From Planctomycetota bacterium (GTDB lineage Bacteria > Planctomycetota > UBA8742 > UBA2392), in assembly GCA_020638675.1 (NCBI GenBank), contig JACKID010000001.1, positions 372,001-436,000 on the forward strand: DNA of 64,000 bases, read 5' to 3'. The translations under genes and the position numbers were made by a program. Positions 8,785 through 17,894 of the stretch are shown here, one piece after another (position 1 is the stretch's first letter; every line of letters starts with the position of its first letter). The notes under the pieces are model-generated. The model worked only from the letters and a program-made list of their open reading frames with translations, had not been told where the DNA came from and did no database searches.

Positions 8785-9519
8785 ATGAGTACAAGCGTCG
8801 CAGAACAGGAAACATCGCAGGCAGCGCTTCCGGAGCGTCCGAAGCAGCTGGCGATGCACTTCGATACCCTGCACCAGCAGTTCACCACGGGCAAGCTGGC
8901 CATGTGGCTGTTCCTGGGACAGGAACTGTTGTTCTTCACCGGGCTGTTCACCGCCTACGCCGTCTACCGCGGCAATCACCAGGAGATGTTTCACTACGCG
9001 CACTACTTCCTGGATTGGCGCCTTGGCGGCGCCAATACGATCGTGCTGCTTACAAGCTCGCTCACGGCGGCGTGGTCCGTCCGCTGCGCGCAGCTTGAAC
9101 AACGCAAGGGCTTGCTCATTACGCTCGCACTGACTTTTCTGTGCGCCGCGGCGTTCATGTGCATCAAATACGTCGAGTACAGCCACAAGATCCACATCGG
9201 CGCGGTCTGGGGCTCCAACTTCGGCGTGCCGCTCAACGAATTCCCGGAGCACCTGCGCGAGAAGTACCCGGACCTCACGCCCGAGCAGCTGCAGCAGATG
9301 GGAACCGGCAGTTTCTTCGCGATCTACTTCTGCATGACGGGGCTGCACGGCATCCACGTGCTGGTGGGCATGGCGCTGTACGCCTGGCTGTTTATCCGCG
9401 CGCTGCGTGGCTCGTTCAATCGCAAGTACTACGGAGCGGTCGACAACATCGCGCTGTACTGGCACATCGTGGACATCATCTGGATCTTCCTGTTCCCGCT
9501 GTTGTATCTGATCGGGTAG
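8785..9519 (+). CDS. coxC: Cytochrome c oxidase subunit III
   Basis: 244 residues, with membrane helices typical of COX3. Landmarks are LAMWLFLGQELLFFTGLFTAY in the first helix, and near the end FFAIYFCMTGLHGIHVLVGM followed by NIALYWHIVDIIWIFLFPLLYL, the strongly conserved COX3 C-terminus. Subunit III stabilises subunit I and supports proton uptake. A long extracytoplasmic segment (about residues 130-175) between helices differs from the mitochondrial form. The gene lies 9 bases after coxA in the same operon. Confidence 0.95.
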   Translation: MSTSVAEQETSQAALPERPKQLAMHFDTLHQQFTTGKLAMWLFLGQELLFFTGLFTAYAVYRGNHQEMFHYAHYFLDWRLGGANTIVLLTSSLTAAWSVRCAQLEQRKGLLITLALTFLCAAAFMCIKYVEYSHKIHIGAVWGSNFGVPLNEFPEHLREKYPDLTPEQLQQMGTGSFFAIYFCMTGLHGIHVLVGMALYAWLFIRALRGSFNRKYYGAVDNIALYWHIVDIIWIFLFPLLYLIG

Positions 9520-9530
9520 GGGCATAGCGC

Positions 9531-9962
9531 ATGACGAGCACGACGCACGAAGCGGAAGGACACGGCGCCCACGACGGCCATCACGAGGGGCTGCCGGGGA
9601 CCATTGGGCACGTGAGCAGCTGGAAGTCGCTGGTGACCGTCCTGACGGTGCTGATCTTCCTCACGGTGCTGACTGTGGCCGTGGCCCAGCTTGACCTCGG
9701 CCGACTCAACGTCGTCGGCGCAATCGGCATCGCCTGCGTGAAGGCGAGCATTGTCGCACTCTGGTTCATGCACCTGCGTTACGACAAGCGCTTCAACTTC
9801 TGGATCTTCATCTCGTCCGTCGCGTTCGTGGCGTGGATGGTCGGCTACATCTTGTTTGACAGCTCAATGTACCAGCACAACATCAAAGAGTTCCGCGAGA
9901 CTCATCCGATTACGGCGCCCGAGATCCATGAACACGACGGCGGCGAAGAGCACGCGGAGTAG
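9531..9962 (+). CDS. coxD: Cytochrome c oxidase subunit IV (CoxD/CtaF-like)
   Basis: 143 residues. A His/Gly-rich N-terminus (EAEGHGAHDGHHEG) could bind metal. Three hydrophobic helices follow, in the order of caa3 subunit IV proteins, including VVGAIGIACVKASIVALWFMHLRYDKRFN, cited here only as the region around residues 63-90. The C-terminal tail is acidic and His-containing. It is the last gene of the sco1-coxBACD operon and is followed at once by a rho-independent terminator. Confidence 0.88.
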   Translation: MTSTTHEAEGHGAHDGHHEGLPGTIGHVSSWKSLVTVLTVLIFLTVLTVAVAQLDLGRLNVVGAIGIACVKASIVALWFMHLRYDKRFNFWIFISSVAFVAWMVGYILFDSSMYQHNIKEFRETHPITAPEIHEHDGGEEHAE

Positions 9963-9988
9963 CGGCCAGCACATACAGCGAAACTGTG

Positions 9989-10014
9989 GAAGGCGCCGCC
10001 AGGGCGCCTTCTTT
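9989..10014 (+). terminator. Rho-independent terminator of the cox operon
   Basis: GAAGGCGCC (9989-9997) pairs perfectly with GGCGCCTTC (10003-10011) around a 5-base loop, followed by TTT. It lies 27 bases after the coxD stop and directly before the next start codon. Confidence 0.85.
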
Positions 10015-10026
10015 ATGGAAACGACC

Positions 10027-12345
10027 ATGTCCGACTTCTTCATCGGTTTCGATCGCCACCCCGAGACGCCGCCGGCACAAGGCGAGCCGGCGCCGGAGTT
10101 GCACCTGAAGCCGGATACTCTGCTGCGCCACATGATGGCGCTGGGAAGCAGCGGCTCGGGAAAGACGGTGCTGTGCAAAGTGCTGACCGAGGAAATGGTG
10201 CGCACCGGGCTGCCGGCCATCTGCGTCGATCCGCAGGGCGACCTGTGCAGCCTTGCGATGAACGCGGACAACCCTGAATTTCTACGCGAAAAAGGCGTGG
10301 ACCCTGAGCTGGCAGCGCAGTTTGCCGCCACGGTCGACCCGGTCATCTTTACCCCCGCCAGCCGCAAGGGCATTGCGCTCAGTGCGGACCCGATGGCCAT
10401 CGACGTCGACGCGCTGAAGCCGCGCGACCGCGTGTACGCCATCACCAGCATTGCAACCATGGTCGTGAGCCTGCTGGGCTATGACCTCGACAGCGATGAC
10501 GGCGCCGGGCTCGTGGCGGTGTTTGACCGCGCGCTGACGCGGCTTCAAAAGAACGGCGCCTTCCCCCGTAACCTGGACCAGTTCACTGCGTGGCTGCTCA
10601 ACCTCGACGATGCCACCAAGGAGGAGTTCGCGCGGTACCTCGACGTCAAGAAGATCGAGCACGCCTGCCAGAAGCTGGCACGGCTGGACGTCGGCGCACG
10701 GCGCCTGCTGTTTCATGAAGGGCTCGCCTTGGATATCGAGCTGCTGCTGGGGCTGGGTGAACGCTCCGCGGCCGAGGATGGCAAGACACGTCTCAGCGTG
10801 ATCTACCTGAACACGCTGAACAGCCAGGAAGACAAGGAGTTCTTCGTCGCCGCGCTGGTTGAGCGCCTCTACACATGGATGCTGCGCAACCCGAGCAAAG
10901 AGCCGCAGGCGATGTTCTACATCGACGAGGTTGCGCCGTTCATCCCGCCTGTGCGCAAGCCTGCCTGCAAGCCGGCCTTGAGCCTGCTCTTTAAGCAGGC
11001 CCGCAAGTACGGCGTGTGCTGCCTGATGGCGACGCAGAACCCGGCCGACGTTGACTACAAGGCGATGGCACAGTTCGGCACCTGGGCGATCGGTCGTCTC
11101 ACGACGCGGCAGGACATGAAGAAAGTCGAGCCGACGGTGAAGGCGCTCGACCCGGTCAACGTGGACGCGATCATGGAGGAGTTGCCGGCGCAAAAGCCTG
11201 GCCAGTTCGTCCTGATCAGCCCGGATAACTTCGAACATACGCACCGGCTGCAGTGCCGCTGGTTGTACACGAAGCACGAGACGCTTGATGACGAGCGCAT
11301 CGAACAGCTGATGGACCGGCCATACGTGCCGCTGGAGCCGGACCCGGAAGCCGAAACCCAGACAATCCGCGAGCGGTTCGAGGAGCTCGAGCACGACCTG
11401 GTGGTCCAGGAACTCGACGAGAAGGAAGTCCCCGAGCCGGCCGATGAAGACGATGAGCCGCTGCCGGAGGAGGAAGACGAAGAGGAACTCGAGGAAGAAC
11501 TTCCGCCCGATACCCCGCGCAGTGGCCCGTCATCCACGGCCACACTTCAGACCGATCCCGAAATCGAGGAGAGCGACAAGGTGCTGTCGAAGTCGGCGTC
11601 GATGTCGACCAAAGAATTTGCGGCCAAGGCGGGAGTCGGCGAGGGCGCAGCGCGCGGACGCCTGGCGCGCCTGTACGCAGCCAAGCGCGCCAAGCGTTTC
11701 AAGCAGGGCCGCGAGAATCGCTACTGGTCGCTCAGCACAGGCTTGCGTCCCGACCTCGGGCTGGATCGCAAGGTTAACGTAATCGTCTCACGCGTCACCA
11801 GCAACGACGCCGAGCGGGCGGCACGCGGAGTGCGCCGCAGCAGCACGCTGTTCGGGCTGATCGGCGAGGATGAGGAACTGGATCGCGCCGAGCTGGACCA
11901 CCGTCTGGTGATCCAGCTAGGCTTCACTGAAAAAGTGACCCGCATGTTCCTGAAGCGCATCTTTGGCGGGCGGCGGCACGATGAGATGCTCGACAGCGTT
12001 TACCTGCACCCGGAGAACCTGAAGATCGTGATCTTCGACCCGGAGGGCGGCATCCGGCTCGAGGAGCGGCCCGAGGAGTACGCCAGCAGGATCATGGACT
12101 TCGACGGCGCGGTGACGTTTGAGGAAATGCGCCCGGGCGACGTGCGCCTGCACGAGTCCGAGATCAAGAAGCGCAAGTCGGACGAAGTCATCAAGGAGAG
12201 TTTCAAGCGTCGCTTCCGCGCGACGCCCAAGCGCGTCCAGCCGGTGTTCCTGCCGGTCTGGAACCTGCACCTCAAGTCACGCAGTCGCCCGAGCACGCGC
12301 GTTGTTGTGGTTGATGCGTTGGTGGGGAAGCCGCTCGATTGGTAG
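10027..12345 (+). CDS. HerA/DUF853-like ATP-binding protein (putative helicase-type ATPase)
   Basis: 772 residues from the ATG at 10027, which has GGAA six bases upstream; an ATG at 10015 is possible but overlaps the terminator. The N-terminal HerA/FtsK-type ATPase domain has Walker A GSSGSGKT (about 40-47) and Walker B AMFYIDEVAPF (about 295-305), then a sensor-like MATQNPADVDY and an arginine-rich RLTTRQDM. Next comes a strongly acidic linker (about 440-510, runs of E and D), a small helical region resembling a winged helix, and a C-terminal domain unique to this subgroup. HerA-type ATPases move or unwind DNA in repair or defence, but no NurA nuclease partner is adjacent. The substrate is unknown. 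Confidence 0.8.
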   Translation: MSDFFIGFDRHPETPPAQGEPAPELHLKPDTLLRHMMALGSSGSGKTVLCKVLTEEMVRTGLPAICVDPQGDLCSLAMNADNPEFLREKGVDPELAAQFAATVDPVIFTPASRKGIALSADPMAIDVDALKPRDRVYAITSIATMVVSLLGYDLDSDDGAGLVAVFDRALTRLQKNGAFPRNLDQFTAWLLNLDDATKEEFARYLDVKKIEHACQKLARLDVGARRLLFHEGLALDIELLLGLGERSAAEDGKTRLSVIYLNTLNSQEDKEFFVAALVERLYTWMLRNPSKEPQAMFYIDEVAPFIPPVRKPACKPALSLLFKQARKYGVCCLMATQNPADVDYKAMAQFGTWAIGRLTTRQDMKKVEPTVKALDPVNVDAIMEELPAQKPGQFVLISPDNFEHTHRLQCRWLYTKHETLDDERIEQLMDRPYVPLEPDPEAETQTIRERFEELEHDLVVQELDEKEVPEPADEDDEPLPEEEDEEELEEELPPDTPRSGPSSTATLQTDPEIEESDKVLSKSASMSTKEFAAKAGVGEGAARGRLARLYAAKRAKRFKQGRENRYWSLSTGLRPDLGLDRKVNVIVSRVTSNDAERAARGVRRSSTLFGLIGEDEELDRAELDHRLVIQLGFTEKVTRMFLKRIFGGRRHDEMLDSVYLHPENLKIVIFDPEGGIRLEERPEEYASRIMDFDGAVTFEEMRPGDVRLHESEIKKRKSDEVIKESFKRRFRATPKRVQPVFLPVWNLHLKSRSRPSTRVVVVDALVGKPLDW

Positions 12346-12349
12346 CCGG

Positions 12350-15300
12350 CTAGCGCTGGAAGCGCGGCGGAATGAACCCTTGCCCGAGGCCGATGCCCAG
12401 GTAGCCGCGAGATACCTCAATCTCGAACTCTTCCGCCTGCCAGGTGACGAATCCGTTCTTGTCGAGCGCCGGGTTTCCGTCGCTACCCAGGACCGGAATC
12501 GGTGCGCCGTCCTTCATCGCGTAGCGTCGGACGCGAATGTGTACCTTCTGGCCTTCCGGGATCGGTCCCCATGTTCCCATGAAGTCCTGCGTGCTGTTGA
12601 CCGGCTGGCCGTCGATGCTGACAAGATTGTCGAACTTGCGCAGCCCGGCCTGCCAGGCGGGGCTGTTCTCAACGACGCTGATCAGCAGAATCAGGTCGTC
12701 GTAGATCGACACGCCGTCCACCGTGCTCGCCGGCGGTGCGGACAATGCGGCGTCGACGTCCGGCCACTCGGCGTGTTCCTTCAGCGCAACCCAGGGCGGT
12801 CGGTTCGTATTTTCAAAATCGCTCCAGCGCAGTCCAAGCTTCGCGCCCGCCAGAAGCGCCTGGAGGGCGCGCTTGGCGTAGTCGTCCTCGCGCTCTTTCA
12901 ATAGGGTGATGTTCATGCTCTCGAATTCGGCCGTGCGGTCGGCATTGTCAAACAACTGGCTGAGCTTGCCGGTGTCATACATGCCGGTGACGCCGGCGAG
13001 GGCCGTCGCGTAGCGCTGCTGGAAGCCGGCGTCGATGAAGCGCCCCAGCTTTTCACGCCGTTCGCAGATCTCGGCCGCCTCGAAGTAAAACTCGCGCCCG
13101 CCGCCGCTCATCAACGAATCAATCACGCGATCAGTGCAGTAGACATAGAAAACGACGTCAGCGTCGGGGAGCGCGCTGACATCCACGTCACGCAATAACT
13201 CGCACGCCTGCTTCAGTTGGCCACCGAGCCGATCTTCCTCCGCCATGTGGACCGGCACCGCAGCGGACGTCGCAAGCAGCATCGCCTTGCCGATGCGGTT
13301 GTGGTCGTTCTTTGGCTCCCGGTCCAGAAGTCCGCGGTACTGCAACGCATCCGCCCAGAAGCGCACTTCCGTGATCGCAAAGCCGCCCCAGCGCATGTAG
13401 CAGAACGGTGAAAGCTGCAAGGCCGTTGCACAGACTTCCGCGGCTTCGTCGTAGCGTTCCAGCTGGATCAGCGTGTTCGCGAGCAAATAGCTGGTGCGGA
13501 AATCCTCCGGCTCGATTTTCAGAGCCTCGCGGAAGTCGTGGACGGCGTTGTCCAGGCGCTCTGTCCGAGCCTGCAGGAAGTCCTTGAACGAGGTCGACTG
13601 CGCGCCGATGCCTCCGGTCTGGCGGGCGCTGTCGTCACCGCGCGTAGCCCTCCACGCTGCGTCTTCCTTCTCGGACCACTTGTGATAGTGAAGCCCGCGG
13701 TAGTACCAGGCCAGCCATTCGCGCGGGTTCGCCTCGACAGCCTTTGTGCCCGCCTCAATGCCTTCGATGAAGCGCCCGTGGCCCCAGACGATCTGGCAGA
13801 TCACGTCCCACGAACTCGCGTCGAGCGGGTTCAGCTCAACACCCTTGCGGGCGTCTTCCATTCCGCCGCCCATGTTGGCTTCGCGGCGCAGCCATGCGCG
13901 TGCCGACCAGGTTCGCCAGTCTTCCGGCCAGCGCTCCACCGCCTTAGTCAACTGGTCTTCGGCGGCGGGGTAGCGGCCGTTGGCCTTCAGGCGATCGGCG
14001 TACTCGAGGTACAGCTCAAGCCGGTCAGGCTCCAGCGCCAGCGCTTTCTCGTAGTCGGCGACCGCCTCGGCGAGCTTGTAGCGCAGACCGCACGCGCTGC
14101 CGCGCGCCCGGTAGCCGCGCCAGTCGTTAGGTCGCAGCTTGATCGCAGCGGTGAAGTCATCCAGTTCGGGGAGATAGATGGGGCGGTCATTCAGCAGACG
14201 CCCGCGCTCCAGCAGCGCTTCGTAAAATTCCGGCTCCAGCTCGAGCGCCTCGTCAAGGTAGGTCTTTGCCGCTCCCGGCCGTCCGGTTGCCCGGCTTGCG
14301 ATCGCCCTGTGAAGCAGAGCCTCAGCCGAGCGCTCGTCAAGCACAAATGCGCGGCTGGCCGCGAGCTCGGCTGCGGGGAAGTCATGTCGGGCGTACATGG
14401 CGACGCTGCGATCGATCCAGTCAGTAACGTTCTGCGGGTCGCGGACGCGGGCGGGCATCGGGATGGTGGCAAACTTTGACTGGATCTCGCGCCAGTAGTC
14501 CATGCCGCGTTTGCGCATCGCTATGACCAGGACGTCGAAGGCCTCGGTGCTTCGTGCCGCGCACAGCGCGAGGCTGACTTCGAGCTCCAGCTCCGGCAGG
14601 GTGATCTTTTCAAGGAAACCGGCGAGCACGGGCACGGTCTCGCTAGGCTGGTCGACGTTGCCGAGAACACGGCAGATCAGTACGGCGAGGTCCACGCGCG
14701 GGCGGCTCCAGCTGCTGACTTCGCGGGTCATCAGACGGTCGAGCTCGCCTTTCAGGACATCGACGGTCTGGCGTTCCCGATAGCTTGAGAGGCGTCGGAC
14801 GTACTCATCCATTGTCGGCGCCTCGGCGTCGCGCCATTCGCGGTTGAGCCCCGCTTCCACGTCCGCGAGAGCTTCACTGATGCGTTTGCGGTGCAGTTCA
14901 AGCAGGTGCGTTCGAGAGGTCTCGACCTGTTCGCGGGCGAGCTGCAATCCGGGCGTGTCTCCGTCTGCGCCGGAAAGCAGCAGCAGCGCCAGCGGGAAGT
15001 CGCCGTTGATCGTGGCGAGCCGGGCGGTGTCCAGGCGGATCTGCGTGAGATCCTTGCGCTCGGATTCCAGATCGATTTGCGCGATCGCCTCCGGCAACTC
15101 GGTACCCGCCGGCCCGGTCAGCAGGTCGATCAGGCTCTGCTTCGCCGAGACGTAGCCGAGCAGGCTCGAAAGCAACACGCCGTTACCCACCTGCTCGTCC
15201 ACTCCCAGCTCGAGGAAGGTGGTCTTGGGCGGCCCCGCCAGTCGAACCTCGTATTCCGCGACGCGTGCCTGCAGGTCGGCCAGTGCGGGCTCAATGCGCA

Positions 15301-17062
15301 TGCCGTCGATCGTCGACAGCATGTGCTTGGCTTCATCCACGCGGTCGTCGAGCTGCTTCTGAGCGGCCTTGCGCGAGTCTTCTTCGGCTTTCTCGCGTGC
15401 TTTGCGCTCTTCGTCGGCAACCATCAGCGCTGTCTGCGCCACTTGTGTCTTTTGCTCGGCTTCCTGCTGTGAGCGCAGTGCGAGGTCGCGCTGTTCGGTG
15501 AGGCGCTGCACGAAGAAGATGCTGGCGGCAACAAGCAGAAGCACACCCAGCACCGCCAGGCCTACACCGGTGCGGTGCTGACGCACATAGCGGGTGAGCA
15601 TTTCGCCGAAACTGTATTGGTAGCTGCCAAGCGTTCGCCCGTCGCGGAATGCCTTGACTTCGCTGGCCAGTTCGAGCGCGCTGCCGATGCGGTCCTGCTT
15701 TTCGCGCGCCATGGCCTTTTCGACCAGTGCTTCAAGCTCGGGCGGTACGTTCTTTTCGCGGACTGTCACGCGCAGCGGTGGTCCCGAAAGCACCTGCTGC
15801 ACGATCAGCGCAGCCATGGGCCCTTCGTAAGGCGGGTGCCCGGTAAGGATCTGGTACAGCACTGCGCCAAGCGCGTAAACGTCGGACTGCTCGTCGACCT
15901 GTTCCAGCTCACCGCGGGCCTGCTCCGGCGGCATGTAGGCGGGCGTGCCCACAATGCTGCCGTCCAGCGTGAGCGCCTGGCTGTCGCTCTGGATCAGCGA
16001 TTTGGACAGCGCAAGCGAGCCCTTCTGCAGGTCCTTGAGCGCCTTGTCTTCCTGGCCCTTGAGCCGCGCCAGACCCCAGTCAAGCACCTGGGTTTCGCCA
16101 TACTCGCCGAGCATGATGTTCTCGGGCTTCAAGTCGCGGTGGATCACGCCCTTTGAGTGCGCGTAGGCAATCGCCTGGCAGACGTCGATGAACGAATCGA
16201 GCAGGCGGATGCGCGCCGCCAGCTTTTCCTGCTTGTTCAGGGTTTCATCCTTGCGGATGTCGCGCAGGCGGTCGTTCAATGTCTGGCCGCGCACGAAGCG
16301 CATCGTGTAGTAGATGCTGCCGTCGTCGTGCTTGCCGATTTCGTACACCGGCACGATGTTCGGGTGCTCGAGCTGCCCGGTGATCTTGGCCTCGCGCAGG
16401 AAGCGCTCGATGATTCCGCCACTGTCGTTGGTGTACTGTTGCGGCACACTTCCCGGGATACTGGTGCTGCCGACGGCCATGCCCGGCAGCAGCTCTTTCA
16501 GCGCGATATCACGCCCGATGGCCTTGTCGCGCGCGAGCATGATTCGGCCCATGCCGCCACGCGCGTGCTCACGCCGGATTTCGTAGCGCTCGTTGGTAAT
16601 GCCGAAGTTCGGCAGGAACTTGCCCGTGGTCAGGCGCATGACGCCGGTGCGGTCCTTGGGCGGCTGCGTCGGGCTTTCAGACTCGCGCTGCCGGATGGTC
16701 TCCTGGCCCGCGACCGCGACCTGCTTCAGTGTGTCCTCAAGTACCCGGTAGGCAGTGTCGCCATTGCCGTCGGGCCCGCTACCGAAGTTGAAAAGCGTCT
16801 GCTGGACAGTGTCGTTCAGCCCCAGGTCGGCCAGTGCGCGGCGCTGTTTGATCGGGTCATCCAGGACGTCGATCATCGGCAGCTGCTCAAATTCGCCGTC
16901 TTCGCCGGAAATGGTGATCAGCGGCGGCTCTTCGCCGAAGCCGACCAATGACGACGCCTTGCCCGGATCCTTAAGCGCCGCCACGGCCTCGGAGGGCGAG
17001 ACGATACCGCTATGGACCGCAAGCAACGCGGCAACTATCGACTTTTGGCGATCTTCGGACAT
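12350..17062 (-). CDS. Giant Ser/Thr protein kinase with TPR repeats and C-terminal PDZ domain
   Basis: 1570 residues. A cytoplasmic N-terminal part leads to a Hanks-type kinase domain (about 158-475) with RGGMGRIMLARD glycine loop, catalytic Lys189, HRDLKPEN (catalytic Asp310), DWG instead of DFG, and GTPAYMPPEQARG. A membrane helix lies at about 499-517. Outside come a coiled coil (about 520-580), a long helical region with several TPR-type repeats (for example EALELEPEFYEALLERGRLL), and a C-terminal PDZ domain (VVENSPAWQAGLRKFDNLVSIDG). This is the architecture of planctomycetal receptor kinases: an outer sensor coupled to an inner kinase. It lies 60 bases after the EEP gene, possibly in one operon. 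DWG for DFG is a common tolerated variant. Confidence 0.92.
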   Translation of the reverse strand: MSEDRQKSIVAALLAVHSGIVSPSEAVAALKDPGKASSLVGFGEEPPLITISGEDGEFEQLPMIDVLDDPIKQRRALADLGLNDTVQQTLFNFGSGPDGNGDTAYRVLEDTLKQVAVAGQETIRQRESESPTQPPKDRTGVMRLTTGKFLPNFGITNERYEIRREHARGGMGRIMLARDKAIGRDIALKELLPGMAVGSTSIPGSVPQQYTNDSGGIIERFLREAKITGQLEHPNIVPVYEIGKHDDGSIYYTMRFVRGQTLNDRLRDIRKDETLNKQEKLAARIRLLDSFIDVCQAIAYAHSKGVIHRDLKPENIMLGEYGETQVLDWGLARLKGQEDKALKDLQKGSLALSKSLIQSDSQALTLDGSIVGTPAYMPPEQARGELEQVDEQSDVYALGAVLYQILTGHPPYEGPMAALIVQQVLSGPPLRVTVREKNVPPELEALVEKAMAREKQDRIGSALELASEVKAFRDGRTLGSYQYSFGEMLTRYVRQHRTGVGLAVLGVLLLVAASIFFVQRLTEQRDLALRSQQEAEQKTQVAQTALMVADEERKAREKAEEDSRKAAQKQLDDRVDEAKHMLSTIDGMRIEPALADLQARVAEYEVRLAGPPKTTFLELGVDEQVGNGVLLSSLLGYVSAKQSLIDLLTGPAGTELPEAIAQIDLESERKDLTQIRLDTARLATINGDFPLALLLLSGADGDTPGLQLAREQVETSRTHLLELHRKRISEALADVEAGLNREWRDAEAPTMDEYVRRLSSYRERQTVDVLKGELDRLMTREVSSWSRPRVDLAVLICRVLGNVDQPSETVPVLAGFLEKITLPELELEVSLALCAARSTEAFDVLVIAMRKRGMDYWREIQSKFATIPMPARVRDPQNVTDWIDRSVAMYARHDFPAAELAASRAFVLDERSAEALLHRAIASRATGRPGAAKTYLDEALELEPEFYEALLERGRLLNDRPIYLPELDDFTAAIKLRPNDWRGYRARGSACGLRYKLAEAVADYEKALALEPDRLELYLEYADRLKANGRYPAAEDQLTKAVERWPEDWRTWSARAWLRREANMGGGMEDARKGVELNPLDASSWDVICQIVWGHGRFIEGIEAGTKAVEANPREWLAWYYRGLHYHKWSEKEDAAWRATRGDDSARQTGGIGAQSTSFKDFLQARTERLDNAVHDFREALKIEPEDFRTSYLLANTLIQLERYDEAAEVCATALQLSPFCYMRWGGFAITEVRFWADALQYRGLLDREPKNDHNRIGKAMLLATSAAVPVHMAEEDRLGGQLKQACELLRDVDVSALPDADVVFYVYCTDRVIDSLMSGGGREFYFEAAEICERREKLGRFIDAGFQQRYATALAGVTGMYDTGKLSQLFDNADRTAEFESMNITLLKEREDDYAKRALQALLAGAKLGLRWSDFENTNRPPWVALKEHAEWPDVDAALSAPPASTVDGVSIYDDLILLISVVENSPAWQAGLRKFDNLVSIDGQPVNSTQDFMGTWGPIPEGQKVHIRVRRYAMKDGAPIPVLGSDGNPALDKNGFVTWQAEEFEIEVSRGYLGIGLGQGFIPPRFQR

Positions 17063-17122
17063 TGGTGCCCAGAGCCTCAGGGATGCCGATTATCGGTTTG
17101 CCCGCGCAGAAAGGCCAGTGCT

Positions 17123-17836
17123 TCAGGCGGGCTCAAAATCAATCACCAGGGGCAAATGGTCACTCGCGCGGCGGGTTAACGCGGACTTCACAACATGCGC
17201 CCGCGTCACCTTGATACGAGTGCACACAAACGCCTTGTCCAATGCGCCGACCGGCATATAGGCCGGAAAACTGCGAAAGCGTGAGGGCGGGGCGGTCACC
17301 TGCTGCAGCCCGTACTCGGCGAACGGGCCGTTATGCAGCGTGTTGCGCCAGTCGTTCGTATCCCCGGCGACCAGCGTCGGCAGGTCCGCATAGTCGTGGT
17401 AACGAGTATGCCCGAGCAAGCGTCGGACCTGCCAGTGACGCTCTTTCTCGCCGAGCCCGAGATGCCAGTTCACCAGCCGCAGCGGGCCGGCCGGTGTCTC
17501 TACCACGACGATTTGCGCACGCCGATTCTTGCGGCCTTTGAGACGCAACGAAATGTTGTGGCTGCGCTCAATCGGCCAGCGCGACAGCACCAGGTTGCCG
17601 TAGCCGCCGTCGCGCACTCGATGGTTGAACTGGTAGGCACCCGGCTCAAAGCCAAGGTTGCTGGCCAGCACGGCCGGCTGGTCGTCGAACGAGCTGCGCC
17701 GGACGTTACGGTCCACTTCCTGCAGCAACAGCAGGTCCGGGCGAGCCTGGCGGATGACATCAATGATGCGGTCCAGCCGGTACTGCCGATCCCGGCCCCC
17801 GATGCCCTTATGAATGTTGTAGCTGAGCAGGCGCAT
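17123..17836 (-). CDS. Endonuclease/exonuclease/phosphatase (EEP) family protein
   Basis: 237 residues from the ATG at 17836 (MRLLSYNIHKGIGG), which begins exactly at the first conserved strand; an upstream start at 17911 adds 25 unconserved residues and overlaps the preceding gene. EEP motifs are complete: SYNIHKG, LLLLQEVD (metal Glu), NWHLGLG, VAGDTNDW and the final SDHLPLVIDF (catalytic Asp-His). The family hydrolyses phosphodiester or phosphoester bonds in DNA, lipids or phosphoinositides. Small cytosolic members next to membrane-protein genes are often linked to phospholipid metabolism, but nothing here fixes the substrate. Confidence 0.88.
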   Translation of the reverse strand: MRLLSYNIHKGIGGRDRQYRLDRIIDVIRQARPDLLLLQEVDRNVRRSSFDDQPAVLASNLGFEPGAYQFNHRVRDGGYGNLVLSRWPIERSHNISLRLKGRKNRRAQIVVVETPAGPLRLVNWHLGLGEKERHWQVRRLLGHTRYHDYADLPTLVAGDTNDWRNTLHNGPFAEYGLQQVTAPPSRFRSFPAYMPVGALDKAFVCTRIKVTRAHVVKSALTRRASDHLPLVIDFEPA

Positions 17837-17850
17837 GGCCAGAGGATGCG

Positions 17851-17883
17851 CCGCGCGCCGCCCTGTTTCAAGGCGGCGCGCGG
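17851..17883 (-). terminator. 12-bp GC hairpin after the membrane-protein gene
   Basis: CCGCGCGCCGCC (17851-17862) and GGCGGCGCGCGG (17872-17883) form a perfect 12-bp stem with a 9-base loop, between the stop of the 491-residue gene and the EEP start. No T-run follows on the minus strand. It may attenuate transcription or protect the transcript's 3' end; it is not a classical intrinsic terminator. Confidence 0.5.
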
Positions 17884-17894
17884 GATACTGGTCA

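Noticed and set aside
9751..10026. N-terminal extension of the HerA-like protein into coxD
   Set aside because: It would run through coxD and the terminator; the extension is Ser/Arg-rich shadow text, and a ribosome binding site supports 10027.
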